Of a stretch of 64,000 bases of DNA, positions 46,498-53,676 are shown piece after piece. The DNA lies in the NCBI GenBank assembly GCA_965215025.1, contig CBDCCV010000001.1, forward strand, positions 744,001 to 808,000, in the 5' to 3' direction. The notes beneath the pieces were generated by a model. It was not told the DNA's origin and ran no database searches. It saw only the letters and a program-made list of their open reading frames with translations. Position 1 is the stretch's first letter; each line of letters begins with the position of its first letter. Source of the stretch: CBDCCV01 sp965215025. GTDB taxonomy: Bacteria > Bacteroidota > Rhodothermia > Rhodothermales > Salinibacteraceae. The translations under genes and the position numbers were made by a program.

Positions 46498-47364
46498 ATG
46501 AACATCGCCGACATCCAACACCTCCTCGGCTCCGCCGATGGCGAGGCCCCCACCTCCCGCCGCGAAGCGCTCCGCCGCACCGGGCGCCTCGGCGCGGGGC
46601 TGGCCCTGGCCGCGCTGCCCACCGCCTTTCTCGTCCCGAAGGTCTCCTTCGCGCAGGACGGCAACGGCGTCATTGACAGCCTCAACTTCGCGCTCACGCT
46701 CGAATTCCTGGAGGAGTCCTTCTACCGCCAGGGCACGGCCAGTGGCGTCGTCCCGGACGGCCCCGTGCTCGCCGCCTACGAGCTGATCGAAGAGCACGAG
46801 GCCGACCACGTCGATTTCCTCTCGGCCGCCATTGCCGCTGCCGGCGGCACGCCCGTCGAGTTTGACGATGACGACTTCGACTTCACGGCCGGCGGCGCGT
46901 TTGACCCCTTCAACGACTACGACACCTTCCTCCTGCTCTCGCAGGCGTTCGAGGACACGGGCGTGCGCGCCTACAAAGGGCAGGCGCCCGGCATCCCGCG
47001 CGACCTCATGGTGGCCGGCGTCAACGTGCTCACCGCCGCACTCCAGATCCACGCGCTCGAAGCGCGCCACGCTGCCTACGTGCGCGCCGTACGCGCCTTC
47101 CAGATGGATGCCGACACCGCGCGCGCGCCCTGGATTCTCTTCGACAGCAACACGGACGGCACCCCGATTGAGGCCGTCTACGGCGCCGGGATGCCCGCTG
47201 ACATGTTCCCCGCCGAGGAGAACACCGTGCAGGCCGGCGTCAACATCGCCGGCTTCCCCGGCGTCGTCCCCGCCGAAGCCTCCGCCGCCTTCGACGAGCC
47301 GCTCGACATGCAGACGGTGCTCAACATCGCCGCCCCCTTCCTCGCCGGCGACGACTCGGCGTAA
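46498..47364 (+). CDS. Tat-exported ferritin-like protein (288 aa)
   Basis: Paralogue of the previous gene. The twin-arginine region is SRREALRRTGRLGAGLALAA, with a cleavage-type end VSFAQ instead of a lipobox, so this one is probably soluble in the periplasm. Ferritin-like helices follow: LNFALTLEFLEESFYRQG, AYELIEEHEADHVDFLSAAI, LLSQAFEDTGVRAYKGQ and IHALEARHAAYVRAVR, again with Glu and His at metal-binding positions. The pair of one lipid-anchored and one soluble ferritin-like protein suggests a heteromeric or shuttle arrangement (inference). The lasso-type precursor gene begins 60 bases downstream on the same strand. Whether these belong to the same transcript cannot be seen. Confidence 0.88.
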   Translation: MNIADIQHLLGSADGEAPTSRREALRRTGRLGAGLALAALPTAFLVPKVSFAQDGNGVIDSLNFALTLEFLEESFYRQGTASGVVPDGPVLAAYELIEEHEADHVDFLSAAIAAAGGTPVEFDDDDFDFTAGGAFDPFNDYDTFLLLSQAFEDTGVRAYKGQAPGIPRDLMVAGVNVLTAALQIHALEARHAAYVRAVRAFQMDADTARAPWILFDSNTDGTPIEAVYGAGMPADMFPAEENTVQAGVNIAGFPGVVPAEASAAFDEPLDMQTVLNIAAPFLAGDDSA

Positions 47365-47424
47365 GGACGCGGCGGCCTCTGCTGCACGCTCACCTTCGTT
47401 CAACCTAAACACGGAGCGCACGTT

Positions 47425-47580
47425 ATGGAGAACACGAAAACCACCACCGAGCAGGAAAGCCCCAAGCTGCCGTACCACCGCCCCACCCTCAAGCAGTGGG
47501 GCACCGTGGCCGATCTGACCCAGACCAGCGCCGGCATGGGCGAAGACCCCCTAAGCGGAAGCATCGACTGCGGCAGCTGA
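47425..47580 (+). CDS. Lasso-peptide-type RiPP precursor (51 aa)
   Basis: Translation gives a 51-residue peptide. The leader contains Y17, P20, L22, G26 and T32, exactly the YxxPxLxxxGxxxxxT pattern of lasso-peptide leaders recognised by the RRE protein, with T32 as the penultimate leader residue. The predicted core is then TSAGMGEDPLSGSIDCGS (residues 34-51). Its Glu7 and Asp8 are in the right positions for a 7- or 8-residue macrolactam ring with the N-terminus. Thr at core position 1 is uncommon (usually Gly, Ala, Ser or Cys), so the cleavage site could differ. The peptide ends in Ser, a substrate of HprK-like kinases in paeninodin-type clusters. The cyclase gene follows 73 bases later. Confidence 0.88.
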   Translation: MENTKTTTEQESPKLPYHRPTLKQWGTVADLTQTSAGMGEDPLSGSIDCGS

Positions 47581-47604
47581 TTGACTGCGGCAACGGACCG
47601 CGCG

Positions 47605-47631
47605 GCGCCGGCGAAAGAGCACGGCCGGCGC
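47605..47631 (+). terminator. Stem-loop between the RiPP precursor and cyclase genes
   Basis: An 8-base GC stem, GCGCCGGC (47605-47612) and GCCGGCGC (47624-47631), with an 11-base loop, is followed by TGCTCCTTT. It may act as a partial terminator or RNA stabiliser that keeps precursor mRNA in excess over the enzyme genes, as is common in RiPP operons. Confidence 0.6.
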
Positions 47632-47653
47632 TGCTCCTTTCAGAAGAACAGGC

Positions 47654-49630
47654 ATGAGCGGCCTCTGCGGCATCATCCACTTCGACGGCGCCCCCGTAAG
47701 GCGGCCCGCGTTGCGGACGATGGCAGAGGCCGCCGTGCATAGAGGACCCGATGGCGTCCGCTTTTGGAGTGGTGGCGGGGCAGCCCTTGCGCACCTCGCC
47801 CTCCACGTCACCCCAGAGGACCGGCGCGCGCAGCAGCCCCTCATCGAAGGCCACCTCGCCCTCACCGCTCACGCGCGCCTTGACAACCGCGCCGACCTCA
47901 CCCGCACGCTCGCAGCCAAAGGCTATCTGGCCGAGCGGCGCCCTACCGACGCCGCGCTCATCCTGGCCGCCTACCGACGCTGGGGCACGGGCTGCGCCGA
48001 GCGTCTCCTGGGCGACTTCGCCTTCGCCCTCTGGGACGCAGAGCGGCAGCGCCTCTTCGCCGCCCGCGACCCGATGGCGATGCGCCCGTTCTACTACCGC
48101 CAGGAGCCGGGCCGCGTCCTCTTCGCCAGCGAGGTGAAGCAGATCCTGGCCGCTCCCGGCACGCCGGATCAGCTTTTCGAGCCGGCCGTCGCCGCGTACC
48201 TGGCCGGCCGATTCGAGCCGCTGGCCTGGACCTTCTACAGAGGCGTCGCGCAGCTCCCGCCCGCCCACGCGCTCGTGGCCGACGCCGGCGGCTGCCGCAC
48301 GTGGCGCTACTGGGACGTCGATCCCGCGTTTCGGATCGCGTACGGGAGCGAGGACGAGTACGCCGAGCACCTCCTGGAGCTGTTCGAGAAGGCCGTGCGA
48401 TGCCGCCTGCGCTCCACCGCGCCCGTGGGCCTGCTGCTCAGCGGCGGGCTGGACTCGACCTGCATCGCCGCCACGGCAGGTCGGCTTTTGCAGAGAGGCA
48501 AAGATGACTGCTCGGCCTTCGGCACGTACTCCTGGGCGTACGACACGCTTCCGCAGTGCGATGAGCGCGCCGTTAGCGACCGCATCGTGGAGCGCTACGG
48601 CTTACCCTCCACCGCCATCAACGCCGAGGCCGCCGCGCCGCTGGAGCACCTCCCGGCCGGCGCGCCCGACCTTGACGAGCCGTTCGCCGGCGTGTACGAC
48701 GCGCTGCTGGAACGCTCCCTCGCCGTCGCCCGCGCGGAGGGCGTGCGGCAGATGCTCACCGGCCACCGGGGCGACCTCGTGGTCGGCGAGTGGATCTTCG
48801 ACTACGCGAGCCTGCTGCGCTCCGGGCGATGGCTCACGCTCTGGCGCGAGCTAAACGCGCACGCCCGGCGCACGGACGCATCGCTGACGAGGATCATCAG
48901 CCGCTACCTCCGCCCCCCGGTCCGCAAAGCGCTCTGGCCGGCGGGCCGTGCCGAGCGGCTGCGCACGCCGGCGCGACGCCTGTACCGGGCGCTGCGCCCC
49001 GCCCCGCTGCCATCGCCGCGCCCCGCGTGGCTTGACCCGACCTTCGCCACGCGCGCCGGCCTGAACGCGGAGACACCCCCGCTGCCCGTCCCTGCCGGCC
49101 TGCACGGCTACGCGCGCCGGCAGCGCTACCGCACCGCGCTGATGCCCCTGCACATGCGGACGGCCACGCTCTTCGAGCGCCGCTGCGCCCGCGCCGGCCT
49201 CGCCGCTGCCGACCCCTGGAGCGACCGCCGCCTGGTCGAGTTCGCCCTGGCTGTGCCGCAGCGTGCCATAAACCGCGCGGGCGAGAACAAGCGAATCGCC
49301 CGGCGCGCCATGCGCGGCGTCATGCCGGAGGCCGCGCGCCGGGCAGCTGGGAAGACGAGTCCGAAGCCGCTCTATGAACGCGCCCTCAGAAGACGCGCGC
49401 AAGCGGCCGTGCGCCGCCTCCTCTCTGACACCCGCGCCGAAGCGCTCGGATATGTTGACGGAGGCGCCCTGCGCGCTTACTATGAAGGCTACCTGCGCGG
49501 CGCGCGCGAGGACTACCGCTTCTGGTATGCCCTGACGTTGGAGATGTGGCTGCGCCAACGCGAAGAGGCGGCCGCCCCCTCTTCAAGCCCTGCCGGATCA
49601 GGCACCGCGCAACCGAGCGCTGCTATGTAA
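47654..49630 (+). CDS. Lasso cyclase, asparagine-synthetase homologue (658 aa)
   Basis: ATP-dependent enzyme expected to adenylate the side chain of the ring-forming Glu or Asp and close the macrolactam. The N-terminal glutaminase-like domain (MSGLCGIIHFDG, HRGPDG, LTAHARLDNRADL, RLLGDFAFALWD) has its Cys at position 5 rather than 2. It is therefore unlikely to be a working N-terminal-nucleophile glutaminase, as in other lasso C proteins. The synthetase domain has the PP-loop SGGLDST (263-269), LDEPF and the C-terminal segments LFERRCARAGLAAADPW and GENKRIARRAM. The neighbouring precursor and RRE protein distinguish it from a housekeeping AsnB. It ends with a low-complexity Ser/Ala/Pro tail. 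Confidence 0.88.
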   Translation: MSGLCGIIHFDGAPVRRPALRTMAEAAVHRGPDGVRFWSGGGAALAHLALHVTPEDRRAQQPLIEGHLALTAHARLDNRADLTRTLAAKGYLAERRPTDAALILAAYRRWGTGCAERLLGDFAFALWDAERQRLFAARDPMAMRPFYYRQEPGRVLFASEVKQILAAPGTPDQLFEPAVAAYLAGRFEPLAWTFYRGVAQLPPAHALVADAGGCRTWRYWDVDPAFRIAYGSEDEYAEHLLELFEKAVRCRLRSTAPVGLLLSGGLDSTCIAATAGRLLQRGKDDCSAFGTYSWAYDTLPQCDERAVSDRIVERYGLPSTAINAEAAAPLEHLPAGAPDLDEPFAGVYDALLERSLAVARAEGVRQMLTGHRGDLVVGEWIFDYASLLRSGRWLTLWRELNAHARRTDASLTRIISRYLRPPVRKALWPAGRAERLRTPARRLYRALRPAPLPSPRPAWLDPTFATRAGLNAETPPLPVPAGLHGYARRQRYRTALMPLHMRTATLFERRCARAGLAAADPWSDRRLVEFALAVPQRAINRAGENKRIARRAMRGVMPEAARRAAGKTSPKPLYERALRRRAQAAVRRLLSDTRAEALGYVDGGALRAYYEGYLRGAREDYRFWYALTLEMWLRQREEAAAPSSSPAGSGTAQPSAAM

Positions 49631-49652
49631 GCCTGCGAAAGTACATCAGCTA

Positions 49653-49722
49653 GCTGACGATGGACGATAGATGACGCGCGCGCGTGGCAAAGGCCGTCGT
49701 CAGCCGTCGGTCGTCAGCCGTC
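49653..49722. repeat. Intergenic inverted repeat, GACGACGGACGAT family, copy 3
   Basis: The left part, GCTGACGATGGACGATAGAT (49653-49672), is followed by GACGCGCGCG. The right part, 49692-49722, is made of GGCCGTCGTCAGCCGTC and GGTCGTCAGCCGTC words. GCTGACGA on the left is the reverse complement of TCGTCAGC on the right (49711-49718). It uses the same vocabulary as the element at 21467. Confidence 0.7.
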
Positions 49723-49797
49723 TTGGGTTCACGAGTTTTCGTGGACCCACATAGAGACTGTTTTGATTTCAGGATGCTTCGTCGGTCGTCGGAGGAA

Positions 49798-49882
49798 TTC
49801 CCCCTTTGAAGGGGACTAAGGGGATGCAAAGAGGAAGGGTGCCAGCCGCTACATCCCCCTTTCTCCCCCTTCAAAGGGCGAA
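49798..49882. repeat. Palindromic interspersed element, CCCCCTTTGAAGGGG type
   Basis: The left arm 49798-49826 (TTCCCCCTTTGAAGGGGACT then AAGGGGATG) is the near reverse complement of the right arm 49852-49882 (CATCCCCCTTTCTCC... ending CAAAGGGCGAA). The loop is about 25 bases. Elements with these words are widespread in intergenic DNA of many bacteria and resemble REP/MITE-like sequences. There is no transposase here. Confidence 0.78.
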
Positions 49883-49967
49883 ACACGTACTCCCAAACAG
49901 TTTCATAGAGGCGCAGCGCAGAAAAAGCCAAACCGCCACCGTACAGGCAACTAACCGCGAGAGCGCA

Positions 49968-51155
49968 ATGCCTCAGTCCCCCAAGCTCTTCGTCCTTTGG
50001 GACGGCGATCTCACATCTTACGCCGCCTCTTTCGGTAAGGGCGCAGCGTCCGGTGCCGAGGCATTGGCTCATGCCCTGGCGGCCAGCCCCGCCTGGGCCT
50101 CGATGCCCAGCGCCGTGCTGATCGCCCGTGAGGCGCCGCGCCCGGCCGTGGCCGTGCTGGGCCGCTTCGACGACGCGGCGGAAGGGCGCCTGCACGCGTT
50201 GCGCGTGCAACTCGGCGCTGCCCTGGAACGCCTGCGCTACGTTTCCTACGCCCAAGCCGAAGAGGACTGCGAGGCCTTGGCCCGCCGCCTTATCGAGCGG
50301 TTCGGGCGCGGGGAGGTGCGCCGCTTTCGCTTCACGGGCATCCCGCGCGGCGGCCTCGTCGTGCTCGGGATGCTGAGCTACGCGCTCGATTTGGAACACG
50401 CCCAACTCACGCCGCCGCATCCGCCGCGCGCCCCCCTCGTGGTGGTTGACGACTGCGCGCTCACCGGCTCCCGCTTCGGCCGCTTTTTGAAGCAGTGCGA
50501 GAGCCGGCGCGTCGTCTTCGCCCCGCTCTACGCGCATCCCGGCTTGCGCGCCTCCGTCGAGAGCGAGCCGCGCGTGATGGCCTGCCTGAGCGCGCAGGAC
50601 CTCCACGACCACGGCCCCGAGCGCCTCGGCAGCAGGTATGCCGCCTGGAAAAAGCGCTGGGCGGAGCGCGCCGACGGACCGCGCTACTGGATCGGCCAGC
50701 CCGACCACGTTTGCTTTCCCTGGAACGAGCCGGACATGGGCGTTTGGAACCCATCCGCCAACGCCGCCGAGCAAGGGTGGCGCGTTGTACCGCCGGCGCA
50801 CTGCCTCAAAAACCGCCCCGCTGCCGATGGAGGGCCGTCCGCGCCGGTGCAGGTGCAGCCCAGGAGCCGGGGGCCGCTCGCGCCCGCTGCCGAGGTCTTT
50901 TTCGGGACCTTCGAGGGGCAGCTCGTCGTCGCCCACGCGGGGGAGAAGACCAGCTTCCGCCTCACCGGCGCGGCGGCTGGCATGTGGCGCGCGCTCGTCG
51001 AACACGCAGCGGTGGAAGAGGCACTGGCCGCGCTGCAGGGCGCCTACGACGCAGATGCGGTCACGCTCGAAGCCGACCTGCGCGCCTTTGCGAAAGACCT
51101 CCGTGCCCACGACCTGCTTGAAGAGAAGCGCCATGCCGCAACGTCCACAGCCTGA
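49968..51155 (+). CDS. Phosphoribosyltransferase-like domain fused to a PqqD-like RiPP recognition element (395 aa)
   Basis: Residues about 95-235 resemble a type I phosphoribosyltransferase: GIPRGG (124-129) and the PRPP-binding signature VVVDDCALTGS (158-168). Residues about 309-386 form a PqqD-like RRE (AEVFFGTFEGQLVVAHAGEK, FRLTGAAAGMWRALVEH, VTLEADLRAFAKDLRAHDLL), which would bind the precursor leader as lasso B1 does. In the usual lasso set the RRE is alone or fused to the B2 protease; here it carries a PRTase-like domain. The ATG at 49968 (MPQSPKLFVLWDG) is chosen over an upstream ATG inside a repeat. The gene overlaps the kinase gene by 23 bases, implying coupled translation. Whether the PRTase modifies the peptide is unknown. 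Confidence 0.85.
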   Translation: MPQSPKLFVLWDGDLTSYAASFGKGAASGAEALAHALAASPAWASMPSAVLIAREAPRPAVAVLGRFDDAAEGRLHALRVQLGAALERLRYVSYAQAEEDCEALARRLIERFGRGEVRRFRFTGIPRGGLVVLGMLSYALDLEHAQLTPPHPPRAPLVVVDDCALTGSRFGRFLKQCESRRVVFAPLYAHPGLRASVESEPRVMACLSAQDLHDHGPERLGSRYAAWKKRWAERADGPRYWIGQPDHVCFPWNEPDMGVWNPSANAAEQGWRVVPPAHCLKNRPAADGGPSAPVQVQPRSRGPLAPAAEVFFGTFEGQLVVAHAGEKTSFRLTGAAAGMWRALVEHAAVEEALAALQGAYDADAVTLEADLRAFAKDLRAHDLLEEKRHAATSTA

Positions 51156-52134
51156 ACAGGACGCCGCGCCGGCGGCAAGCTCTGTGTACAGCGTCTACGG
51201 CCTGGCGCTCGGCAGCGACTTCCCCTTCTCCTACCCCCTGACGCCGACGGATGCGCCGCCTGGCCTCTATTTCACCTGTCGCCCGGAGGCCGCTCATCCG
51301 GAGTTCTGGGATCGGGCGGAGTGCGTCTACGCGACGCGCGCAGGCAGCGGCGCCCGCAGCGGCCTCTACCGCCATGCCGGCGGCGAGGCGCTACGCCTCC
51401 TGGACGGGGCCGCCGACTTCCACCTCGGGCCGGAGCGCATCGCTTGCCATCTGCGCGATCCGTCCTACGCTTACGCGATAGAGATTTGGCTCTTGGGCAC
51501 GGTGCTGGCCTACTGGATGGAGCGGCAGGGCTTCCCCATGCTCCACGCCTCGGCGGTCGTTGTGGAAGGCTGCGCCGCAGCGTTTCTGGCCACGAGCCGG
51601 GGCGGCAAAAGCTCCCTGGCCGTCACCCTGATGCAGGCCGGCCACCCGCTCCTCACGGACGACCTGCTGCCCGTAGAAATGCAAGACACCACGCCGACAG
51701 GCCGCCCCGGCTATCCGCAGATGCGCCTGTGGCCGGACCAGGCCGCGCACTTCGCCGGCGGGCACGAGGGCTTTGCGCGCGTCGTCCCGCATCTGGACAA
51801 GCGCCGCGTGCCGGTGGAGCCGGGCGGGCTGGGCGCGTTCTGCAACGCGCCCCGGCCGCTGGCCTGCTTCTACCTCCCGGAGCGCCGCGCCACGGAGGAC
51901 GCCAACGCCGAGATCGAGATCGCGCCCCTCTCCCTCGGCGAAGCGCTCATCGAGTTGGTGCGCCAGTCGTTTCTTCCCAACCTCATAGAGGCCGCCGGCC
52001 TGCAACCGGAGCGCATCAAGCGCCTGTCCGAGGTCGCCCGGCGCGTGCCCGTGCGGCGGCTGATCTATCCCAGCGGCGTGGAGCATCTGCCCCGCGTGCG
52101 CGAGGCGCTTCTTGAGGACCTGCGCGCAGGATGA
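51133..52134 (+). CDS. HPr-kinase-like protein, probable RiPP precursor kinase (333 aa)
   Basis: The C-terminal half resembles HPr kinase/phosphorylase: LHASAVVVEGCAAAFLATSRGGKSSLAVTL with the P-loop at 153-161, then LLTDDLLPVE with paired Asp176/Asp177. The N-terminal half (about 1-130) is the extra domain typical of RiPP-linked HprK homologues. In paeninodin-type lasso clusters such kinases phosphorylate the C-terminal Ser of the precursor, and the precursor here ends in Ser. The P-loop reads TSRGGKSS instead of GxSGxGKS, so activity needs testing. Its start overlaps the preceding gene by 23 bases. It is the last gene of the cluster on this strand. Confidence 0.82.
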   Translation: MPQRPQPEQDAAPAASSVYSVYGLALGSDFPFSYPLTPTDAPPGLYFTCRPEAAHPEFWDRAECVYATRAGSGARSGLYRHAGGEALRLLDGAADFHLGPERIACHLRDPSYAYAIEIWLLGTVLAYWMERQGFPMLHASAVVVEGCAAAFLATSRGGKSSLAVTLMQAGHPLLTDDLLPVEMQDTTPTGRPGYPQMRLWPDQAAHFAGGHEGFARVVPHLDKRRVPVEPGGLGAFCNAPRPLACFYLPERRATEDANAEIEIAPLSLGEALIELVRQSFLPNLIEAAGLQPERIKRLSEVARRVPVRRLIYPSGVEHLPRVREALLEDLRAG

Positions 52135-52177
52135 GCGCGCGCCCTTAGCGCAGGAGCTTGCGCGCGGCGGCGGCGGG

Positions 52178-52660
52178 CTATGCCGCCTCGGCCCCTTCGG
52201 GGCGGTTGGGGCAGTCCTCGCGCCGGCAGCGGCCGTACATGTTCAGCGCGTGGCGGGTGATGTCGAACCCGTAGATCTCCGCCACCATCTCTTGCACGCT
52301 CTGCAGGCGCGGGTCGCAGAACTCGAACAGCTCGTTGCAGTCGATGCAGATGAGGTGGTCGTGCTGCCAGTAGCTGTGGGCGCGCTCGTACTTCGCCTGG
52401 TTCTTGCCGAACTGGTGGCGCACCACGAGGTCGCACTCTATCAGCAGCTCGAGCGTGTTGTAGACGGTGGCGCGGCTCACGCGCGTGCCCTTCTGCTTGA
52501 GGCGCAGGTACAGCTCGTCGGCGTCCACATGGTCGGCGGTGGCGTAGACCTCGTCCAGGACGGCAAAGCGCTCGGGCGTCTGGCGCTGGCCGCGCTGCTT
52601 CAGGAAAGCCTGGAAGATGCGCTTCACCTCTTCCAGTTGCTCGCTCGGCAAGGTGGACAT
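52178..52660 (-). CDS. Fur-family metal-responsive regulator (160 aa)
   Basis: DNA-binding repressor of the Fur family. The winged-helix part has FLKQRGQRQTPERFAVLDEV and TRVSRATVYNTLELLIECDL. The dimerisation part has YWQHDHLICIDCNELFEF with His and the CxxC-like ICIDC, followed by a C-terminal pair CRREDC that can form the structural Zn site. The DHLICxxC pattern is typical of Fur rather than PerR or Zur, but the metal cannot be assigned. It is convergent with the RiPP kinase gene (43-base gap). It may regulate the nearby ferritin-like genes, although I do not see a Fur box there. Confidence 0.9.
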   Translation of the reverse strand: MSTLPSEQLEEVKRIFQAFLKQRGQRQTPERFAVLDEVYATADHVDADELYLRLKQKGTRVSRATVYNTLELLIECDLVVRHQFGKNQAKYERAHSYWQHDHLICIDCNELFEFCDPRLQSVQEMVAEIYGFDITRHALNMYGRCRREDCPNRPEGAEAA

Positions 52661-52753
52661 GCGGCTGTGCTCTCGCGTGGGGGTGTGGAGAAGCGCGGAT
52701 GTGGAACGGTCTCGGCGTTTCTCTCACACGTCTGCCCGTTCCTGCCTTTCGCG

Positions 52754-53428
52754 CTAAGCGGAAGAACCGCCGCCCGAAACGGCAGTTCCGCCGAGGCGCA
52801 CGGCCACGTCGGCCCAGACGGCTTCGTGCAGCGCCTCGATGGGGCGCGTGCCGTCGAGGCGTACAAAGCGCTCCGGGTGCGCCTCGGCGAGGCGTTCGTA
52901 GGCGGCGGCCACGCGCTCGTAGAAGCCGCCCTGCGCGGCCTCCATGCGGTCTTTGGCAGGGGCGTCCTTGCCGGCCGTGCGCGCGGTGCGGCGGGCACGG
53001 GCGGCCTCGGGGTCGAGCACGACGAGGTACGTCCGCGCCGGCACGAGGCCGCCGGTGGCGCGGCGGTGGAGCGCGTCGAGCCACGCGGCATCTGCCTCGG
53101 CGGCGAGGGCGCGGCCGGCGCCTTGATACGCCGTCGTAGAATCGTAGAAGCGGTCGCAGATGACGACGCGGCCGGCGGCGAGTGCCGGGCGGATGCGCTC
53201 CGAGCAAAGCTGCGCGCGCGCGGCGGAAAAGAGCAGCAGCTCGGCCACGGGGTCCACGTCCATGTTGGGGTCGAGGAGGAGCGTGCGCACGCGCTCAGAC
53301 AGCTCCGTGCCGCCGGGTTCGCGCACGAGAAGCGGGTCGCGCCCGGCCTCGGCGCGCAGGCGCTCTACCAAGAGGCGCGCCTGCGTGCTCTTGCCGCTGC
53401 CGTCGATCCCTTCAAACGTGAAAAGCAT
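52754..53428 (-). CDS. tmk: Thymidylate kinase (224 aa)
   Basis: Phosphorylates dTMP to dTDP in DNA precursor synthesis. The P-loop is FEGIDGSGKSTQARLL near the N-terminus, followed by LVREPGGTELSERVR. VVICDRFYDSTTAYQGAGR is the DR(F/Y)xxS(T)xAYQG signature, and the YLVVLDPEAARAR lid region follows. Length is normal. I start at the ATG at 53428 (MLFTFEGIDG), and the frame upstream is not conserved in the family. The Fur-family gene follows on the same strand. Confidence 0.95.
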   Translation of the reverse strand: MLFTFEGIDGSGKSTQARLLVERLRAEAGRDPLLVREPGGTELSERVRTLLLDPNMDVDPVAELLLFSAARAQLCSERIRPALAAGRVVICDRFYDSTTAYQGAGRALAAEADAAWLDALHRRATGGLVPARTYLVVLDPEAARARRTARTAGKDAPAKDRMEAAQGGFYERVAAAYERLAEAHPERFVRLDGTRPIEALHEAVWADVAVRLGGTAVSGGGSSA

Positions 53429-53538
53429 ACGCTGCCATATCCTGTGACGAAAGCCGCACGCGCCAATCGGCGCTGCGGGCACGCGCGCACGGCACATGCA
53501 AAAGGTTCGCAAGGCGCCCGTGTCCTCTGCCAAATGCC

Positions 53539-53568
53539 TTGCACATGGGCGGGCCGCCGTTTTATACT
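53539..53568 (+). promoter_or_regulatory. Sigma-70-like promoter upstream of the TPR protein gene
   Basis: TTGCAC (53539-53544) and TATACT (53563-53568) are separated by 18 bases in an otherwise GC-rich spacer, 109 bases before the ATG at 53677. The resemblance to the E. coli consensus is good, and together with the rRNA promoter it suggests that this organism uses standard -35/-10 signals. Confidence 0.6.
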
Positions 53569-53676
53569 GTGAGCCGATGAGCCTTTTTGCGACTGCGCCG
53601 CGCCCGTGCCGGGCGGCAGGCCGCTTGCCCGGCTCGCCTGCACGTCCACGCGGAGCCTTTTCAGACGACGCCCAGC

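Larger units (their letters stand above)
49631..49967. other. Intergenic region (337 bases) inside the RiPP cluster, rich in repeats
   Basis: No gene is supported. It contains two inverted-repeat elements (listed separately), one at 49653-49722 and one at 49798-49882. Between them lies a short hairpin-capable segment near 49730 (GGGTTCACGAG / CTCGTGGACCC-like). The repeats separate the cyclase gene from the RRE-fusion gene and could reduce read-through or reflect insertion of mobile repeats into the cluster. Confidence 0.6.

Noticed and set aside
45619..47478. Minus-strand open frame opposite the ferritin-like genes and precursor
   Set aside because: Gly/Val/Glu/Arg-rich with no motif. The plus-strand genes have export signals and metal-site motifs.
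49806..49967. Longer N-terminus for the PRTase-RRE fusion
   Set aside because: It would start inside a palindromic repeat and encode basic/Pro-rich residues without conservation.
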